Assembly (NCBI RefSeq): GCF_005503535.1
Contig: NZ_SCNN01000010.1
Coordinates: forward strand, 124,001 to 188,000
Length of the DNA stretch: 64,000 nucleotides
Source of the DNA: Mesorhizobium comanense
GTDB lineage: Bacteria; Pseudomonadota; Alphaproteobacteria; Rhizobiales; Rhizobiaceae
Reading direction: 5' to 3'
Under the pieces are notes generated by a model, which did not search any database, was not told the DNA's origin, and saw nothing but the letters and a program-made list of their open reading frames with translations. A program made the position numbers and the translations under genes. The first letter of the stretch is position 1. The number at the start of each line of letters is the position of its first letter. Below are positions 52,635 to 60,944 of the stretch, one piece after another.

Positions 52635-53599
52635 GCGACCGCCGCCTTTCCGGCACGACCGCCAGCGGTCGGCCTGGGCTGATCGCCAGTTGCGATCATG
52701 CCGGCGGACGGGCCATCGGCGGTCATCGCCATGTGCAGGCGCACCAGCGCCTCGGAAGCCAGCCGGTCTGTGTGATTGACGGTAAAGCTCCAGCCGAGCC
52801 GCTTGCACCAGCCGGCCAATTCCGCGCGGCGGGCGGTGTAGAGAAGACGGTACTCATCGCCCAGCATCTCGGCACGGCCGGCGGTCAGCTTGTCACCCGT
52901 CTCGGGGTCGGTGAACTCGGTGCGGCCGGCATAGGGGAAGGTTTCCTCGGCAGGGTCGGCGACCTCGATCAGATGGGCGCGTACGCCGTGGCGGGCAAGC
53001 ACGTCGAGCCAGGCCATGGTGTCCTCGACCGGGTCGAGGAAATCGCTGACGATGACGATGTCGCAGAAGCGCCGGATGCCGGACAGGTCGGGCTTTGCCG
53101 GCAGGTCGCCGGCGTGCATGAGCTGGGCGGCGATGCGCTCGGCGCCGTTGCGGGCGGTGAATGGATCGGTCAGGCCGGGCCAGGCAATGCGCTCGCCGCT
53201 GCGCGACAAAAGTTCGGCCATGGCGAGTGCCAGAACCAGCGCGCGCGACTGCTTGGAAACGCTGGCGCCCGTCGACTTGTAGAGCATGGACGGCGATGGG
53301 TCGGCCCACAGCCACACCGTGTGGGCGGCCTCCCATTCGCGGTCACGGACATAGGTGTGGTCGTCGCGGGCAGACCGGCGCCAGTCGATGCGCGAGGAAT
53401 CGCCTTCGACATAGGGGCGGAACTGCCAGAAATTCTCGCCGATGCCGCGCTTGCGGCGGCCGTGCCAGCCGGCGATCACGGTGTTGACGATGCGGCGCGC
53501 CTCGACCAGCAGGTCCGGCACAAGCGACGCCCGCAACCGGCCACGGGCGAGCGCGTCGCGCGTCGCTGCCGGAGCCTGGACCTCGCCGATGCGCGCCAT
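52631..53599 (-). CDS. DUF58 protein of MoxR operon
   Basis: The 322-residue protein carries the DUF58 signature near residue 60 (GENFWQFRPYVEGDSSRIDW, then WRRSARDDHTYVRDREWE) followed by a VWA-like fold (TVWLWADPSPSMLYKS with a DxSxS-type metal site). DUF58 proteins are the usual partners of MoxR ATPases. It starts at the base where the MoxR gene stops and overlaps the DUF4159 gene by four bases, so the operon is tightly coupled. Confidence 0.9.
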   Translation of the reverse strand: MARIGEVQAPAATRDALARGRLRASLVPDLLVEARRIVNTVIAGWHGRRKRGIGENFWQFRPYVEGDSSRIDWRRSARDDHTYVRDREWEAAHTVWLWADPSPSMLYKSTGASVSKQSRALVLALAMAELLSRSGERIAWPGLTDPFTARNGAERIAAQLMHAGDLPAKPDLSGIRRFCDIVIVSDFLDPVEDTMAWLDVLARHGVRAHLIEVADPAEETFPYAGRTEFTDPETGDKLTAGRAEMLGDEYRLLYTARRAELAGWCKRLGWSFTVNHTDRLASEALVRLHMAMTADGPSAGMIATGDQPRPTAGGRAGKAAVA

Positions 53600-54603
53600 C
53601 AAATCCCTTTCACAAGCTTCGCCACGACATCGCGCACGCTGGTGCCCTCGGCGCGGGCCGCGAAAGTCAGCGCCATGCGGTGCTGGAGCACCGGCTCGGC
53701 CAGTGCGCGGACGTCGTCGACCGACGGCGCCAGCCGTCCGTCATAAAGCGCGCGGGCGCGCGTGCACAGCATAAGCGCCTGGCTGGCACGTGGGCCGGGC
53801 CCCCAGGCGACGTGCTTGTCGGTCTCGGCATTGCCCTGGCCGGGCCGGGCCGAGCGCACCAGCGTCAGGATCGCCTCGACCACGCTTTCGGGCACCGGCA
53901 TGCGGCGGATCAGCGTCTGGATCTCCTTCAGTCGTGCGGCCTGCAAGACGTTGGTTGCCCTGGCGTCCTCGACGCCGGTGGTCTCCAGCAGGATACGGCG
54001 TTCGGCCTCGATTTCGGGATAGAGAATGTCGACCTGCATCAGGAAGCGGTCGAGCTGGGCCTCGGGCAAGGGATAGGTGCCTTCCTGCTCCAGCGGATTC
54101 TGCGTTGCCAGCACATGGAAGGGAGCCGGCAGGTCATGGCGGACACCGGCAATGGTGACATGGTATTCCTGCATGGCCTGCAGCAGCGCCGACTGGGTGC
54201 GCGGCGAGGCGCGGTTGATCTCGTCGGCCATCAGCAGCTGGGCGAAGATCGGCCCGGAGATGAAGCGGAAGGAGCGCTTGCCGGCCTCGTCCTGTTCCAT
54301 GACCTCGGAACCGAGAATGTCCGACGGCATCAGGTCGGGCGTGAACTGGACGCGGCGCGAATCAAGGCCGAGCACGACGCCCAGCGTCTCGACCAGCTTG
54401 GTCTTGGCCAGGCCCGGCACACCGACGAGCAGCGCATGGCCGCCGGCCAGCAGCGCCACCAGAGTGCGCTCGACCACATTCTCCTGGCCGAAGATGACCC
54501 GGCCAACCCCCTCGCGAATCCTGGAAATGTCGGCCAGTGCCTTCTCGGCCTCGGCGACCATGTCCTTTTCGCTGATCGGGCTTTCCTTGACCATCACGCT
54601 CAT
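53599..54603 (-). CDS. MoxR-family AAA+ ATPase
   Basis: A 334-residue MoxR ATPase: Walker A GVPGLAKTK, the FTPDLMPSDILGSEV loop, Walker B LLMADEINRASPRTQSALLQ, sensor 1 VLATQNPLEQEGTYPLPEAQ and arginine-finger region. MoxR proteins act as chaperones that help assemble or metallate VWA-domain partners. It is the first gene of a four-gene operon with DUF58, BatA/DUF4159 and a membrane protein. It is divergent from the DUF1285 gene. Confidence 0.93.
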   Translation of the reverse strand: MSVMVKESPISEKDMVAEAEKALADISRIREGVGRVIFGQENVVERTLVALLAGGHALLVGVPGLAKTKLVETLGVVLGLDSRRVQFTPDLMPSDILGSEVMEQDEAGKRSFRFISGPIFAQLLMADEINRASPRTQSALLQAMQEYHVTIAGVRHDLPAPFHVLATQNPLEQEGTYPLPEAQLDRFLMQVDILYPEIEAERRILLETTGVEDARATNVLQAARLKEIQTLIRRMPVPESVVEAILTLVRSARPGQGNAETDKHVAWGPGPRASQALMLCTRARALYDGRLAPSVDDVRALAEPVLQHRMALTFAARAEGTSVRDVVAKLVKGI

Positions 54604-54760
54604 GCAGCTCGATCCCTTTTTGACTGGAGATACCTATGGTTGGAAATACGGCGACACCATAGCATAAGTTGCCGCGATTCGGCCTCGCACAGAGCCTATG
54701 GTCGAACTTAAATCACAGACTTAGGCTGACAAGCGGAACAACAGTGACTATTTCGTGACG

Positions 54761-55390
54761 ATGACGGAACACTTTGAACATCGCCAACAAAGCCTTACGC
54801 AGGCGACCGAGGCACGCGGCCTCGAGGCGCTGATCTCGCGCGCGGCGCGTGCCGGCAAGGGCGCCGCGCCGGTCGAGCGCTGGAATCCCGACTTTTGCGG
54901 CGATCTCGACATGGAGATCAAGGCGGACGGCACCTGGTTCTACCTGGGAACGCCGATCGGCCGCATGCCGCTGGTGCAGCTTTTCTCGTCCGTGCTGCGC
55001 AAGGATGCGGACGGCAGGACCTATCTGGTGACGCCGGTGGAAAAGGTCGGCATACGGGTCGCCGATGCGCCGTTCATCGCCGTCGAGATGGACGTTTCGG
55101 GCCGTGGCGAGGAGCAGGTCATCACCTTCCGGACCAATGTCGGCGACGTGGTGGAGGCCGGGCCGGAGCGGCCCCTGCGCTTCGTCGACGAGGACGAGAC
55201 GGGAGGCCTGAAGCCCTATCTCCTGGTGCGCGGCCGGCTGGAGGCACTGGTGGCGCGGCCCGTCATGTACGAACTGGTCGGACATGGCGAGGAAATCGAG
55301 ATTAACGGCAAGACCATGTTTGCCGTACGCTCGAACGGCGCGGTGTTCGCCATCATGCCGGCGGACCAGCTGGAACGGCTCAGCGCATGA
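54761..55390 (+). CDS. DUF1285-family protein
   Basis: The 209-residue protein matches DUF1285, a soluble all-beta family of unknown function: ERWNPDFCGDLDMEIKADGT, WFYLGTPIGRMPLVQLFSSV, YLVTPVEKVGIRVADAPFIA. It heads an operon in which its stop overlaps the NUDIX gene start by four bases, followed by cca; this trio is common in rhizobia. The ribosome site is weak and a GTG two codons upstream is possible. Confidence 0.87.
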   Translation: MTEHFEHRQQSLTQATEARGLEALISRAARAGKGAAPVERWNPDFCGDLDMEIKADGTWFYLGTPIGRMPLVQLFSSVLRKDADGRTYLVTPVEKVGIRVADAPFIAVEMDVSGRGEEQVITFRTNVGDVVEAGPERPLRFVDEDETGGLKPYLLVRGRLEALVARPVMYELVGHGEEIEINGKTMFAVRSNGAVFAIMPADQLERLSA

Positions 55391-56022
55391 TGGACAGAAT
55401 GTCGCCGGCGCCGTTCTCATCGGCGGATTTTCGTGCGCGCTTCGCCGCGCAGCCGCGGGCGCATGCCGGTGACGACTATGGCGACCACCGGTTCAATCCG
55501 GGCCACCCGCGCCTCAACCAGGGCAAAGCGTTGCGTAATGCGGCGGTGCTGATCCCGGTGGTCGATCATGATGGCGAGGCGACGGTTCTGTTGACCAAGC
55601 GGGCCGAGAAACTGCGCAGCCATTCCGGGCAGGTGGCTTTTCCCGGCGGCACCATCGATCCGGCCGACGCCGGCCCCGAGGCCGCCGCCCTGCGGGAGAC
55701 CTTCGAGGAGATCGGGCTTGGCGCCGACCGCATCGAGGTCATCGGCCGCATGCCCGACTACGTTGCCGGCAGCGGCTACCGCATCGCGCCCGTGCTGGGC
55801 ATAGTGCGGCCACCTTTCAATCTCATCCTGAACGCCGATGAGGTCGACGCCGCCTTCGAAGTGCCGCTGCACTTCCTGATGGATCCCGGCAACCACAAAC
55901 GCGACAGCCGCATGTGGAACGATCTCGAATGGTTCTTCTACGACATGCCTTATGGCGACCGGCGCATCTGGGGCGTCACCGCCGGCATCATCCGTACGCT
56001 TTATGAAAGGCTTTATGCTTGA
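55387..56022 (+). CDS. CoA pyrophosphatase-type NUDIX hydrolase
   Basis: The 211-residue enzyme has the NuCoA signature LLTKRAEKLRSHSGQVAFPG and the NUDIX box from GGTIDPAD through AALRETFEEIGLG with the REXXEE metal ligands (RETFEE). The family cleaves CoA or oxidised CoA to phosphopantetheine and 3',5'-ADP. It overlaps the DUF1285 gene by four bases upstream and the cca start downstream. Confidence 0.9.
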   Translation: MMDRMSPAPFSSADFRARFAAQPRAHAGDDYGDHRFNPGHPRLNQGKALRNAAVLIPVVDHDGEATVLLTKRAEKLRSHSGQVAFPGGTIDPADAGPEAAALRETFEEIGLGADRIEVIGRMPDYVAGSGYRIAPVLGIVRPPFNLILNADEVDAAFEVPLHFLMDPGNHKRDSRMWNDLEWFFYDMPYGDRRIWGVTAGIIRTLYERLYA

Positions 56023-57284
56023 GTGTTTCGATCGCGGGCAGCGCCGAGTGGCTGGAAGACAGGCATCTGCAGCGTTTGCTTGCCGTACTCACACAGGGCG
56101 GCGAGGAGGCGCGCATCGCCGGCGGTGCGGTGCGCAACACGCTGATGGGGCAGCCGGTCGCCGACATCGACATCGCCACATCCTGCCTGCCTGAAGAGAC
56201 CATCCGCCGCGCCGAGGCGGAAGGCTTCAAGGCGGTGCCGACCGGCATCGAGCACGGTACCATCACGGTGGTCGCCGGCGGAAAGCCCTATGAAATCACG
56301 ACTTTGCGCGCCGATGTCGAGACAGACGGGCGGCGCGCCAAAGTGTCGTTCGGGCGCGACTGGAAGGCGGACGCCGAGCGGCGCGATTTCACCATCAACG
56401 CACTCTACGCCGAGGCCGACGGCACGGTGGTCGACCTTGTCGGCGGCATCGCCGACATCGAGGCGCGGCGCCTGCGTTTCATCGGCGACCCCGAAGCCCG
56501 CATCCGCGAGGATTATCTGCGTATCCTGCGCTTTTTCCGCTTCTTTGCCTGGTATGGCGAAGGGCGGCCGGACGCCGAAGGGGTGAAGGCCTGCGCCCGG
56601 CTGAAGGATGGACTGGCGCAGCTTTCGGCCGAACGCATATGGTCGGAACTGAAAAAGCTGCTTTCGGCGCCCGACCCGTCGCGGGCGCTGCTTTGGATGC
56701 GGCAGGCTGGCGTCCTGACCGCCGCGCTGCCCGAAAGCGAGAAATGGGGCATCGACGCGATCCATGGGCTGGCCAAGGCCGAGAAGGATCTGGGCTGGGC
56801 GCCGGATCCGCTGCTGCGGCTGGAGGCGATCGTGCCGCCGGATGCCGCGCGCATGAAGCCGCTCGCCGAGCGGCTGCGGCTTTCGACCGGCGAGGCGGAG
56901 CGGTTGCGTCACTGGGCGCTGGCCGCGGCCGTCGCGCCGAGGACGACCGAAGGCGAACTGGCAAAGAGGCTCTATCGAGGCGACCCGCAAGGGTTCGTCG
57001 ACCGCTTGCGATTGTCGCTCGCGGGCGCGCGGGTGCGCGCTGTCGAGGACAATGAGGCCCTGCTGGAGGCAGGCGGCTTCTCACGCCTGCTTGGCTTCGC
57101 GCTGAAATGGGAAAAACCGGTGTTTCCGCTGAAAGGCGCCGATCTCACGGCGCTTGGCGCAAAGCCGGGCCCCAAGCTCGGCGAAATTCTCAAGAACCTC
57201 GAAGCGGAATGGGTCGAGGCGGGCTTTGCGCCCGATCGCGGCACGCTGCTCGACCGCGCCGCGCAAGCCCTGAACGCCGGGTAG
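56019..57284 (+). CDS. cca: CCA-adding enzyme / tRNA nucleotidyltransferase
   Basis: A 421-residue class II nucleotidyltransferase: the active site GGAVRNTLMGQPVADIDIAT includes the DxD pair, followed by the RRA-type motif RRAKVSFGRDWKADAERRDF, then RRLRFIGDPEARIREDYLRI. It builds or repairs the CCA end of tRNA. The start is TTG at 56019, supported by AAAGG upstream and an overlap with the NUDIX stop (TTGA); no ATG is available near the conserved N-terminus. Confidence 0.92.
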   Translation: MSVSIAGSAEWLEDRHLQRLLAVLTQGGEEARIAGGAVRNTLMGQPVADIDIATSCLPEETIRRAEAEGFKAVPTGIEHGTITVVAGGKPYEITTLRADVETDGRRAKVSFGRDWKADAERRDFTINALYAEADGTVVDLVGGIADIEARRLRFIGDPEARIREDYLRILRFFRFFAWYGEGRPDAEGVKACARLKDGLAQLSAERIWSELKKLLSAPDPSRALLWMRQAGVLTAALPESEKWGIDAIHGLAKAEKDLGWAPDPLLRLEAIVPPDAARMKPLAERLRLSTGEAERLRHWALAAAVAPRTTEGELAKRLYRGDPQGFVDRLRLSLAGARVRAVEDNEALLEAGGFSRLLGFALKWEKPVFPLKGADLTALGAKPGPKLGEILKNLEAEWVEAGFAPDRGTLLDRAAQALNAG

Positions 57285-57314
57285 GATTTCCCACCCGACT
57301 GCTGGTTCTTCCAA

Positions 57315-57500
57315 TCAGGCGGCGTCACGGACCTTCTGGATCCGTGACCGGATCGCTTCGATCATCGTTTCGCGGATGATGGTTTCGCCATGCGTCTCGC
57401 GCATGTGCTCTACGGCGCGCCGCATCACTTCGGCTTCCTCGTCGGCACGGGTGTGCCATTCGCAGCCGGGTACGAGCGACCCGCAGTGAAATTCCTTCAT
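57315..57500 (-). CDS. DUF1059 small protein
   Basis: The 61-residue protein matches DUF1059: MKEFHCGSLVPGCEWHTRAD with two Cys and a His, then VMRRAVEHMRETHGE. The Cys/His pattern suggests metal binding but the function is unknown. GGAGAAATC before the ATG at 57500 supports the short form. It lies downstream of hemF on the same strand and is convergent with cca. Confidence 0.85.
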   Translation of the reverse strand: MKEFHCGSLVPGCEWHTRADEEAEVMRRAVEHMRETHGETIIRETMIEAIRSRIQKVRDAA

Positions 57501-57666
57501 CGGATTTCTCCTCTTCCTCCGTGGAGCCTGCCGGGGCTCCGCCACTTTTCTTGGCGCATGGTCCGGCGCCGCGCGCAATTCGGCCCATGAGCGGGGCAAA
57601 GACCATAACACATGAGGGGCGCTCTGGTTGCATCAAAGCATCGTGCGCCCCCGGCATGCTCAGAGG

Positions 57667-58581
57667 TCAGGGCCAGCGCACCTCCGGCGGCAGGCTGGAC
57701 AGGATGGAGGCGACATTGCCGCCGGTCTTCAGGCCGAAGATGGTGCCGCGGTCATGCAACAGATTGAATTCGACGTAGCGGCCGCGGCGGATAAGCTGCT
57801 CGTCGCGGTCGCCATCGGTCCAGTTGCCGTTGAAATTGGCCCGCACGAGGTGGCCGTAGACGACCAGGAAGGAGCGCCCGACATCCTGGACGAAGTTGAA
57901 GTCGGCGTTCCAGCCGCCCTTGTCCTCGCCCGAATGCAGCCAGTCGAAGAAGATGCCGCCGATGCCGCGCGGCTCGTTGCGGTGCGGCAGGTAGAAGTAC
58001 TCGTCGCACCAGGCCTTGAATTTCGGATAATCGGCGACGTCGGCGTTTTTCTCGCAGGCGAACTGCATGGCGCGGTGGAAGGCCACGGTATCGGGATCGT
58101 CCTGGGTGCGGCGGCGGTCGAGCACCGGCGTCAGGTCGGCGCCGCCGCCGAACCAGTGGCGGGAGGTGACGACCAGGCGCGTGTTCATGTGCACGGCCGG
58201 CACGTTGGGGTTCCAGGGATGGGCAATCAGCGAAATGCCGGAGGCCCAGAAGCGGGGATCTTCCTCGGCGCCCGGCATCTGCTTCCTGAATTCGGGCGAA
58301 AACTCGCCATAGACGGTAGAGGTGTGGACGCCGACCTTCTCGAAGACGCGGCCATGCATCATCGACATCGTGCCGCCGCCACCCTTGCCCTGGTCGCGTT
58401 CCCAGGGGGTCTTTTCGAAGCGGCCAGGCGACCATGAGGCAAGCGGCCCTTGCAGGTCCTGCTCAATCTGTTCGAAGGCGCCGCAGATGCGTTCGCGCAA
58501 CGCCTCGAACCACAGGCGGGCCTTCATTTTCTTCTCTTCGATATCGGCGGGCAGGCCAGCGGGTATTTCGGGTCGTTCCAA
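57667..58581 (-). CDS. hemF: Oxygen-dependent coproporphyrinogen III oxidase
   Basis: The 304-residue enzyme carries out the aerobic conversion of coproporphyrinogen III to protoporphyrinogen IX in haem synthesis. Signature blocks are GGGGTMSMMHGRVFEKVGVH, the active-site region PNVPAVHMNTRLVV and WFGGGADLTPVL, and RGIGGIFFDWL near the C-terminal half. Length and motifs are normal. Confidence 0.96.
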   Translation of the reverse strand: MERPEIPAGLPADIEEKKMKARLWFEALRERICGAFEQIEQDLQGPLASWSPGRFEKTPWERDQGKGGGGTMSMMHGRVFEKVGVHTSTVYGEFSPEFRKQMPGAEEDPRFWASGISLIAHPWNPNVPAVHMNTRLVVTSRHWFGGGADLTPVLDRRRTQDDPDTVAFHRAMQFACEKNADVADYPKFKAWCDEYFYLPHRNEPRGIGGIFFDWLHSGEDKGGWNADFNFVQDVGRSFLVVYGHLVRANFNGNWTDGDRDEQLIRRGRYVEFNLLHDRGTIFGLKTGGNVASILSSLPPEVRWP

Positions 58582-58693
58582 GTGCCGTCTCCGGTTGTCG
58601 GGCGAGTCGGATCCGGCCCCCCGGACAAAATGACTCGTCTTTTGCCGGCGCGATCCCTAATCTCTTGGAGGGAAGGGTCAAGTCACTTTGGTT

Positions 58694-58744
58694 TTGCGCA
58701 TGATCCCATTCTGGACATCGATGCCGATTCCGGGTCATGCGCAA
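58694..58744. repeat. Short palindromic repeat upstream of an 85 aa gene
   Basis: Arms TTGCGCATGATCCC (58694-58707) and GGGTCATGCGCAA (58732-58744) pair with one bulged T. The element ends 6 bases before the ribosome site of the next gene. The GCGCATGAtCC/GGtCATGCGC pattern is of the dispersed rhizobial type. Confidence 0.6.
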
Positions 58745-58763
58745 GGGGCTAAGGAGTTGTTTG

Positions 58764-59021
58764 GTGCGCACCCCGGCGAGACCGCCGCTGGATGGCCTGA
58801 AGAAGAGGCTCGACCAAAGCCGGGCCGAACGCGAGCGCATGCCGCGTGACGGCTTTTTGCGCGAAACCTTCGTTCTGCCGCGCTCCGACGCCCGCCTCAA
58901 GGCCAAGGAGTGGTTCGAGCGCTTCCCCAAACAGGCCTACTGGACCGAGATCGAGAGCTGGTTCGAACGCCCGGGCGACCTGATCGAGTTTACCATCAGG
59001 CGGCTGCCGGCGGCCGATTAG
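58764..59021 (+). CDS. Small uncharacterised protein
   Basis: An 85-residue basic protein without signal or membrane segments. The conserved-looking part is GFLRETFVLPRSDARLKAKE followed by WFERFPKQAYWTEIESWFER. No family is recognised. I choose the GTG at 58764 because AAGGAG lies 7 bases upstream; the in-frame ATG at 58737 falls in a repeat. It is divergent from hemF and converges with soxR. Confidence 0.7.
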   Translation: MRTPARPPLDGLKKRLDQSRAERERMPRDGFLRETFVLPRSDARLKAKEWFERFPKQAYWTEIESWFERPGDLIEFTIRRLPAAD

Positions 59022-59026
59022 GATTC

Positions 59027-59052
59027 CCTCTCCCCGTTAACGGGCAGAAGGA
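59027..59052. repeat. Remnant of a RIME-type hairpin
   Basis: CCTCTCCCCGTTAACGGGCA followed by GAAGG is an imperfect palindrome made of the same block as the unit at 32339-32364. It lies across the ends of two convergent genes (the 85-residue protein gene and soxR) and may terminate transcription. Confidence 0.45.
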
Positions 59053-59489
59053 AGAAGCAACCTCCGCGCTCCCGTTCCTTCCCTGGCCAGCTTGTCCCCC
59101 TTGTTCCTGAGCGGGCATTTGTCGATCGACATGCAGCCGCAGCCGATGCAGTCGCTCAGCCCGTCGCGCAGTTTCTTCAACTGGGCGATCTTGTGGTCGA
59201 GCCCGTCGCGCCAGGCGGTCGACAGCAGGCTCCAGTCGTCGCGTGTCGGGGCGCGGCCTTCCGGCAGGGAGGCGAGCGCCTCGCCGATCTCGGTCAGCGA
59301 GATGCCGACCTCCTGGGCGATCTTGATGACCGCGACCCGGCGCAGCACGTCGCGGGCATAGCGGCGCTGGTTGCCCGAGGTGCGGTGGCTGCGGATCAGG
59401 CCACGGGTTTCATAGAAATGCAGCGCCGACACGGCCACGCCGCTGCGCCTCGCCACCTGACCAACCGTCAATTCCGTTACTGGAGCCAT
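59037..59489 (-). CDS. soxR: Redox-sensitive regulator SoxR
   Basis: The 150-residue MerR-family activator has the helix-turn-helix at residues ~7-50 (LTVGQVARRSGVAVSALHFY), the dimer helix, and the [2Fe-2S] ligands Cys114, Cys117, Cys119 and Cys125 in CX2CXCX5C spacing. Oxidation by redox-cycling compounds activates it. A perfect SoxR box lies about 20 bp upstream of the ATG, so it is probably autoregulated. No obvious divergent target gene is present. Confidence 0.95.
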   Translation of the reverse strand: MAPVTELTVGQVARRSGVAVSALHFYETRGLIRSHRTSGNQRRYARDVLRRVAVIKIAQEVGISLTEIGEALASLPEGRAPTRDDWSLLSTAWRDGLDHKIAQLKKLRDGLSDCIGCGCMSIDKCPLRNKGDKLAREGTGARRLLLPSAR

Positions 59490-59509
59490 CTGTCACTTTT
59501 CCGCTTGAT

Positions 59510-59525
59510 CTCAACTTAAGTTGAG
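59510..59525. promoter_or_regulatory. SoxR box
   Basis: The perfect 16 bp palindrome CTCAACTTAAGTTGAG matches the SoxR operator form (a CCTCAAG-TTAA-CTTGAGG-like dyad). It is centred 28 bp upstream of the soxR start codon. Confidence 0.85.
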
Positions 59526-59651
59526 GTTGTAGCGAAGAAATGACGATCGGGCAAATGACAGGAGAGGGCGATGTGCGCCTGGGTGAGAATGACCGGACAA
59601 ACCGTTGCCGCCGGCGATGGCAGGCATCGCGCGATCGACGCGGTGCCTGTT

Positions 59652-60110
59652 CTATCCGAGCTGCCGGATGGCTTCGCCCGCGACCATGGCGACGGACAGC
59701 GCGACGTTGATCGAACGCGCGCCGCCTTGCATCGGGATGGTCAGCCGCGCGTCCGCCGCCTGGTGGACCGTATCCGGCACGCCTGCGGATTCGCGCCCGA
59801 AGAGCAGGATGTCACCGTCGGCGAAGGCGAAGCCCGTGTAGGCGGCGGTGGCCTTGGTCGACAGCAGCACCAGCCGGCGCGACTGCGCCTTGCGCCAGTC
59901 CTCGAAGGCGTTCCAGTCGACATGCCGGGTCAGGGCAGCCATTTCGAGGTAGTCCATGCCGGCGCGCTTGAGCGCTTTGTCGGAGAGCGGAAAGCCGGCC
60001 GGTTCGATGATGTCGACGCCAAGGCCAAGGCAGGCGGCCAAGCGCAGGATCGTCCCGGTATTGCCGGCAATGTCAGGCTGGTAGAGGGCGATGCGGAAAC
60101 GGCCGTTCAT
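59652..60110 (-). CDS. trmL: tRNA (cytidine(34)-2'-O)-methyltransferase
   Basis: The 152-residue SPOUT methyltransferase modifies the wobble base of tRNA-Leu isoacceptors. It has the opening RIALYQPDIAGNTGTILRLA and the trefoil-knot SAM site LLFGRESAGVP and IPMQGGARSINVALSVAMVA. The length is the family norm. It is divergent from the small ORF at 60251. Confidence 0.94.
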   Translation of the reverse strand: MNGRFRIALYQPDIAGNTGTILRLAACLGLGVDIIEPAGFPLSDKALKRAGMDYLEMAALTRHVDWNAFEDWRKAQSRRLVLLSTKATAAYTGFAFADGDILLFGRESAGVPDTVHQAADARLTIPMQGGARSINVALSVAMVAGEAIRQLG

Positions 60111-60250
60111 TTTCGCATCCTTCTAATAAGTGGCGGATCGGCCACAGAGGCATGGTCGTTTTGGCGGCTCCTGGACTTCAGGCTGGCCATCTGGTGCGAA
60201 TGCGTTTATACGACCCGCATTGTCAACCCGAACCGTAGGAGGGGTATTTC

Positions 60251-60328
60251 ATGATGACCATGCACATCCAGCGCCCCACCCGTGGGCTTATTTGCGCCCC
60301 GGCGGTTTCGGTACGACGTTTCTCCTGA
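60251..60328 (+). CDS. Small upstream ORF, 25 aa
   Basis: The ORF reads MMTMHIQRPTRGLICAPAVS then VRRFS and stops. It has a near-perfect ribosome site, AGGAGGGG at 60238-60245, better than that of any neighbour. It ends 65 bp before the next gene. An 8-base arm GGTTTCGG inside it (60304-60311) can pair with CCGAAACC at 60358-60365 beyond its stop, so its translation could affect leader RNA folding. It could also be a real small protein. Confidence 0.5.
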   Translation: MMTMHIQRPTRGLICAPAVSVRRFS

Positions 60329-60393
60329 TCCTTTAGACACTCCCGCACCGAGTTCCGCCGAAACCATCTTCTGGTCTTCGAGGGAATCCTGCG

Positions 60394-60915
60394 ATGTTTT
60401 TCAAGCTGAACAAGGGGCCGACGGCCCCGCCCCAACGTGTCCCGACCGATACGCCGCTCATTCCGCGGCATGATGTCGACCACCCGTTTTATCTCTATTT
60501 CAATACGGAGGACGGACCAATGTTCGATCCCTACAGAATACCGGGCTCGAGGAGCCTGCATATCCACCGCTTGCCGACCTGGGCGCTTCTGGTCGGCGAC
60601 ACCTATTCGTCGGCAATGCACGCCGAAACGCGCCGCCGTCCGCATCGCGGCATGCTGCCCGATGTCGATTTCTCGCGCGCGGTTCCCGATCCTAGCCGGC
60701 CCTCGCTGGTGCGCCGGATCATGCGGCTGATCCGGCCCGGCGCGAAAATCCGGGTCGTTGATGCCGCATCGCCGGGACCGGCGACGGAGCCTGTCGGCGA
60801 AAAGCCCGCGAGCCCCTATATTGCGCGAAGCAGGGCCGATGGTCCGGATGATTCCGGATCATCGGCCCCCGGCGCCATGCGATCCGAAGATCACGTACAT
60901 CGCCACGCCGCGTAA
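60394..60915 (+). CDS. Uncharacterised protein upstream of ABC exporters
   Basis: A 173-residue hydrophilic protein of no recognised family. Visible blocks are PRHDVDHPFYLYFNTEDGP, GSRSLHIHRLPTWALLVGD and a basic stretch VRRIMRLIRPGAKIRV; the last 40 residues are low-complexity. GAGGGAA supports this start, but an in-frame ATG at 60520 also has GGAGG 8 bases upstream and may be the true start or a second one. It lies 29 bp before the first ABC exporter gene and is probably co-transcribed. Confidence 0.6.
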   Translation: MFFKLNKGPTAPPQRVPTDTPLIPRHDVDHPFYLYFNTEDGPMFDPYRIPGSRSLHIHRLPTWALLVGDTYSSAMHAETRRRPHRGMLPDVDFSRAVPDPSRPSLVRRIMRLIRPGAKIRVVDAASPGPATEPVGEKPASPYIARSRADGPDDSGSSAPGAMRSEDHVHRHAA

Positions 60916-60944
60916 GCGGAAAACAGATTTGACAGGCATGACCT

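Noticed and set aside
49845..52682. A 945-codon open frame on the plus strand
   Set aside because: It is exactly antisense to the BatA/DUF4159 gene, has no ribosome site, and its product is a compositionally odd Arg/Gly/His/Gln-rich protein. Long antisense frames are expected in high-GC coding DNA.
59571..60254. A 227-codon plus-strand frame with a good ribosome site downstream of the SoxR box
   Set aside because: After about 25 codons it runs fully antisense to trmL and its composition is that of a shadow frame. It is kept only as a possible antisense RNA.
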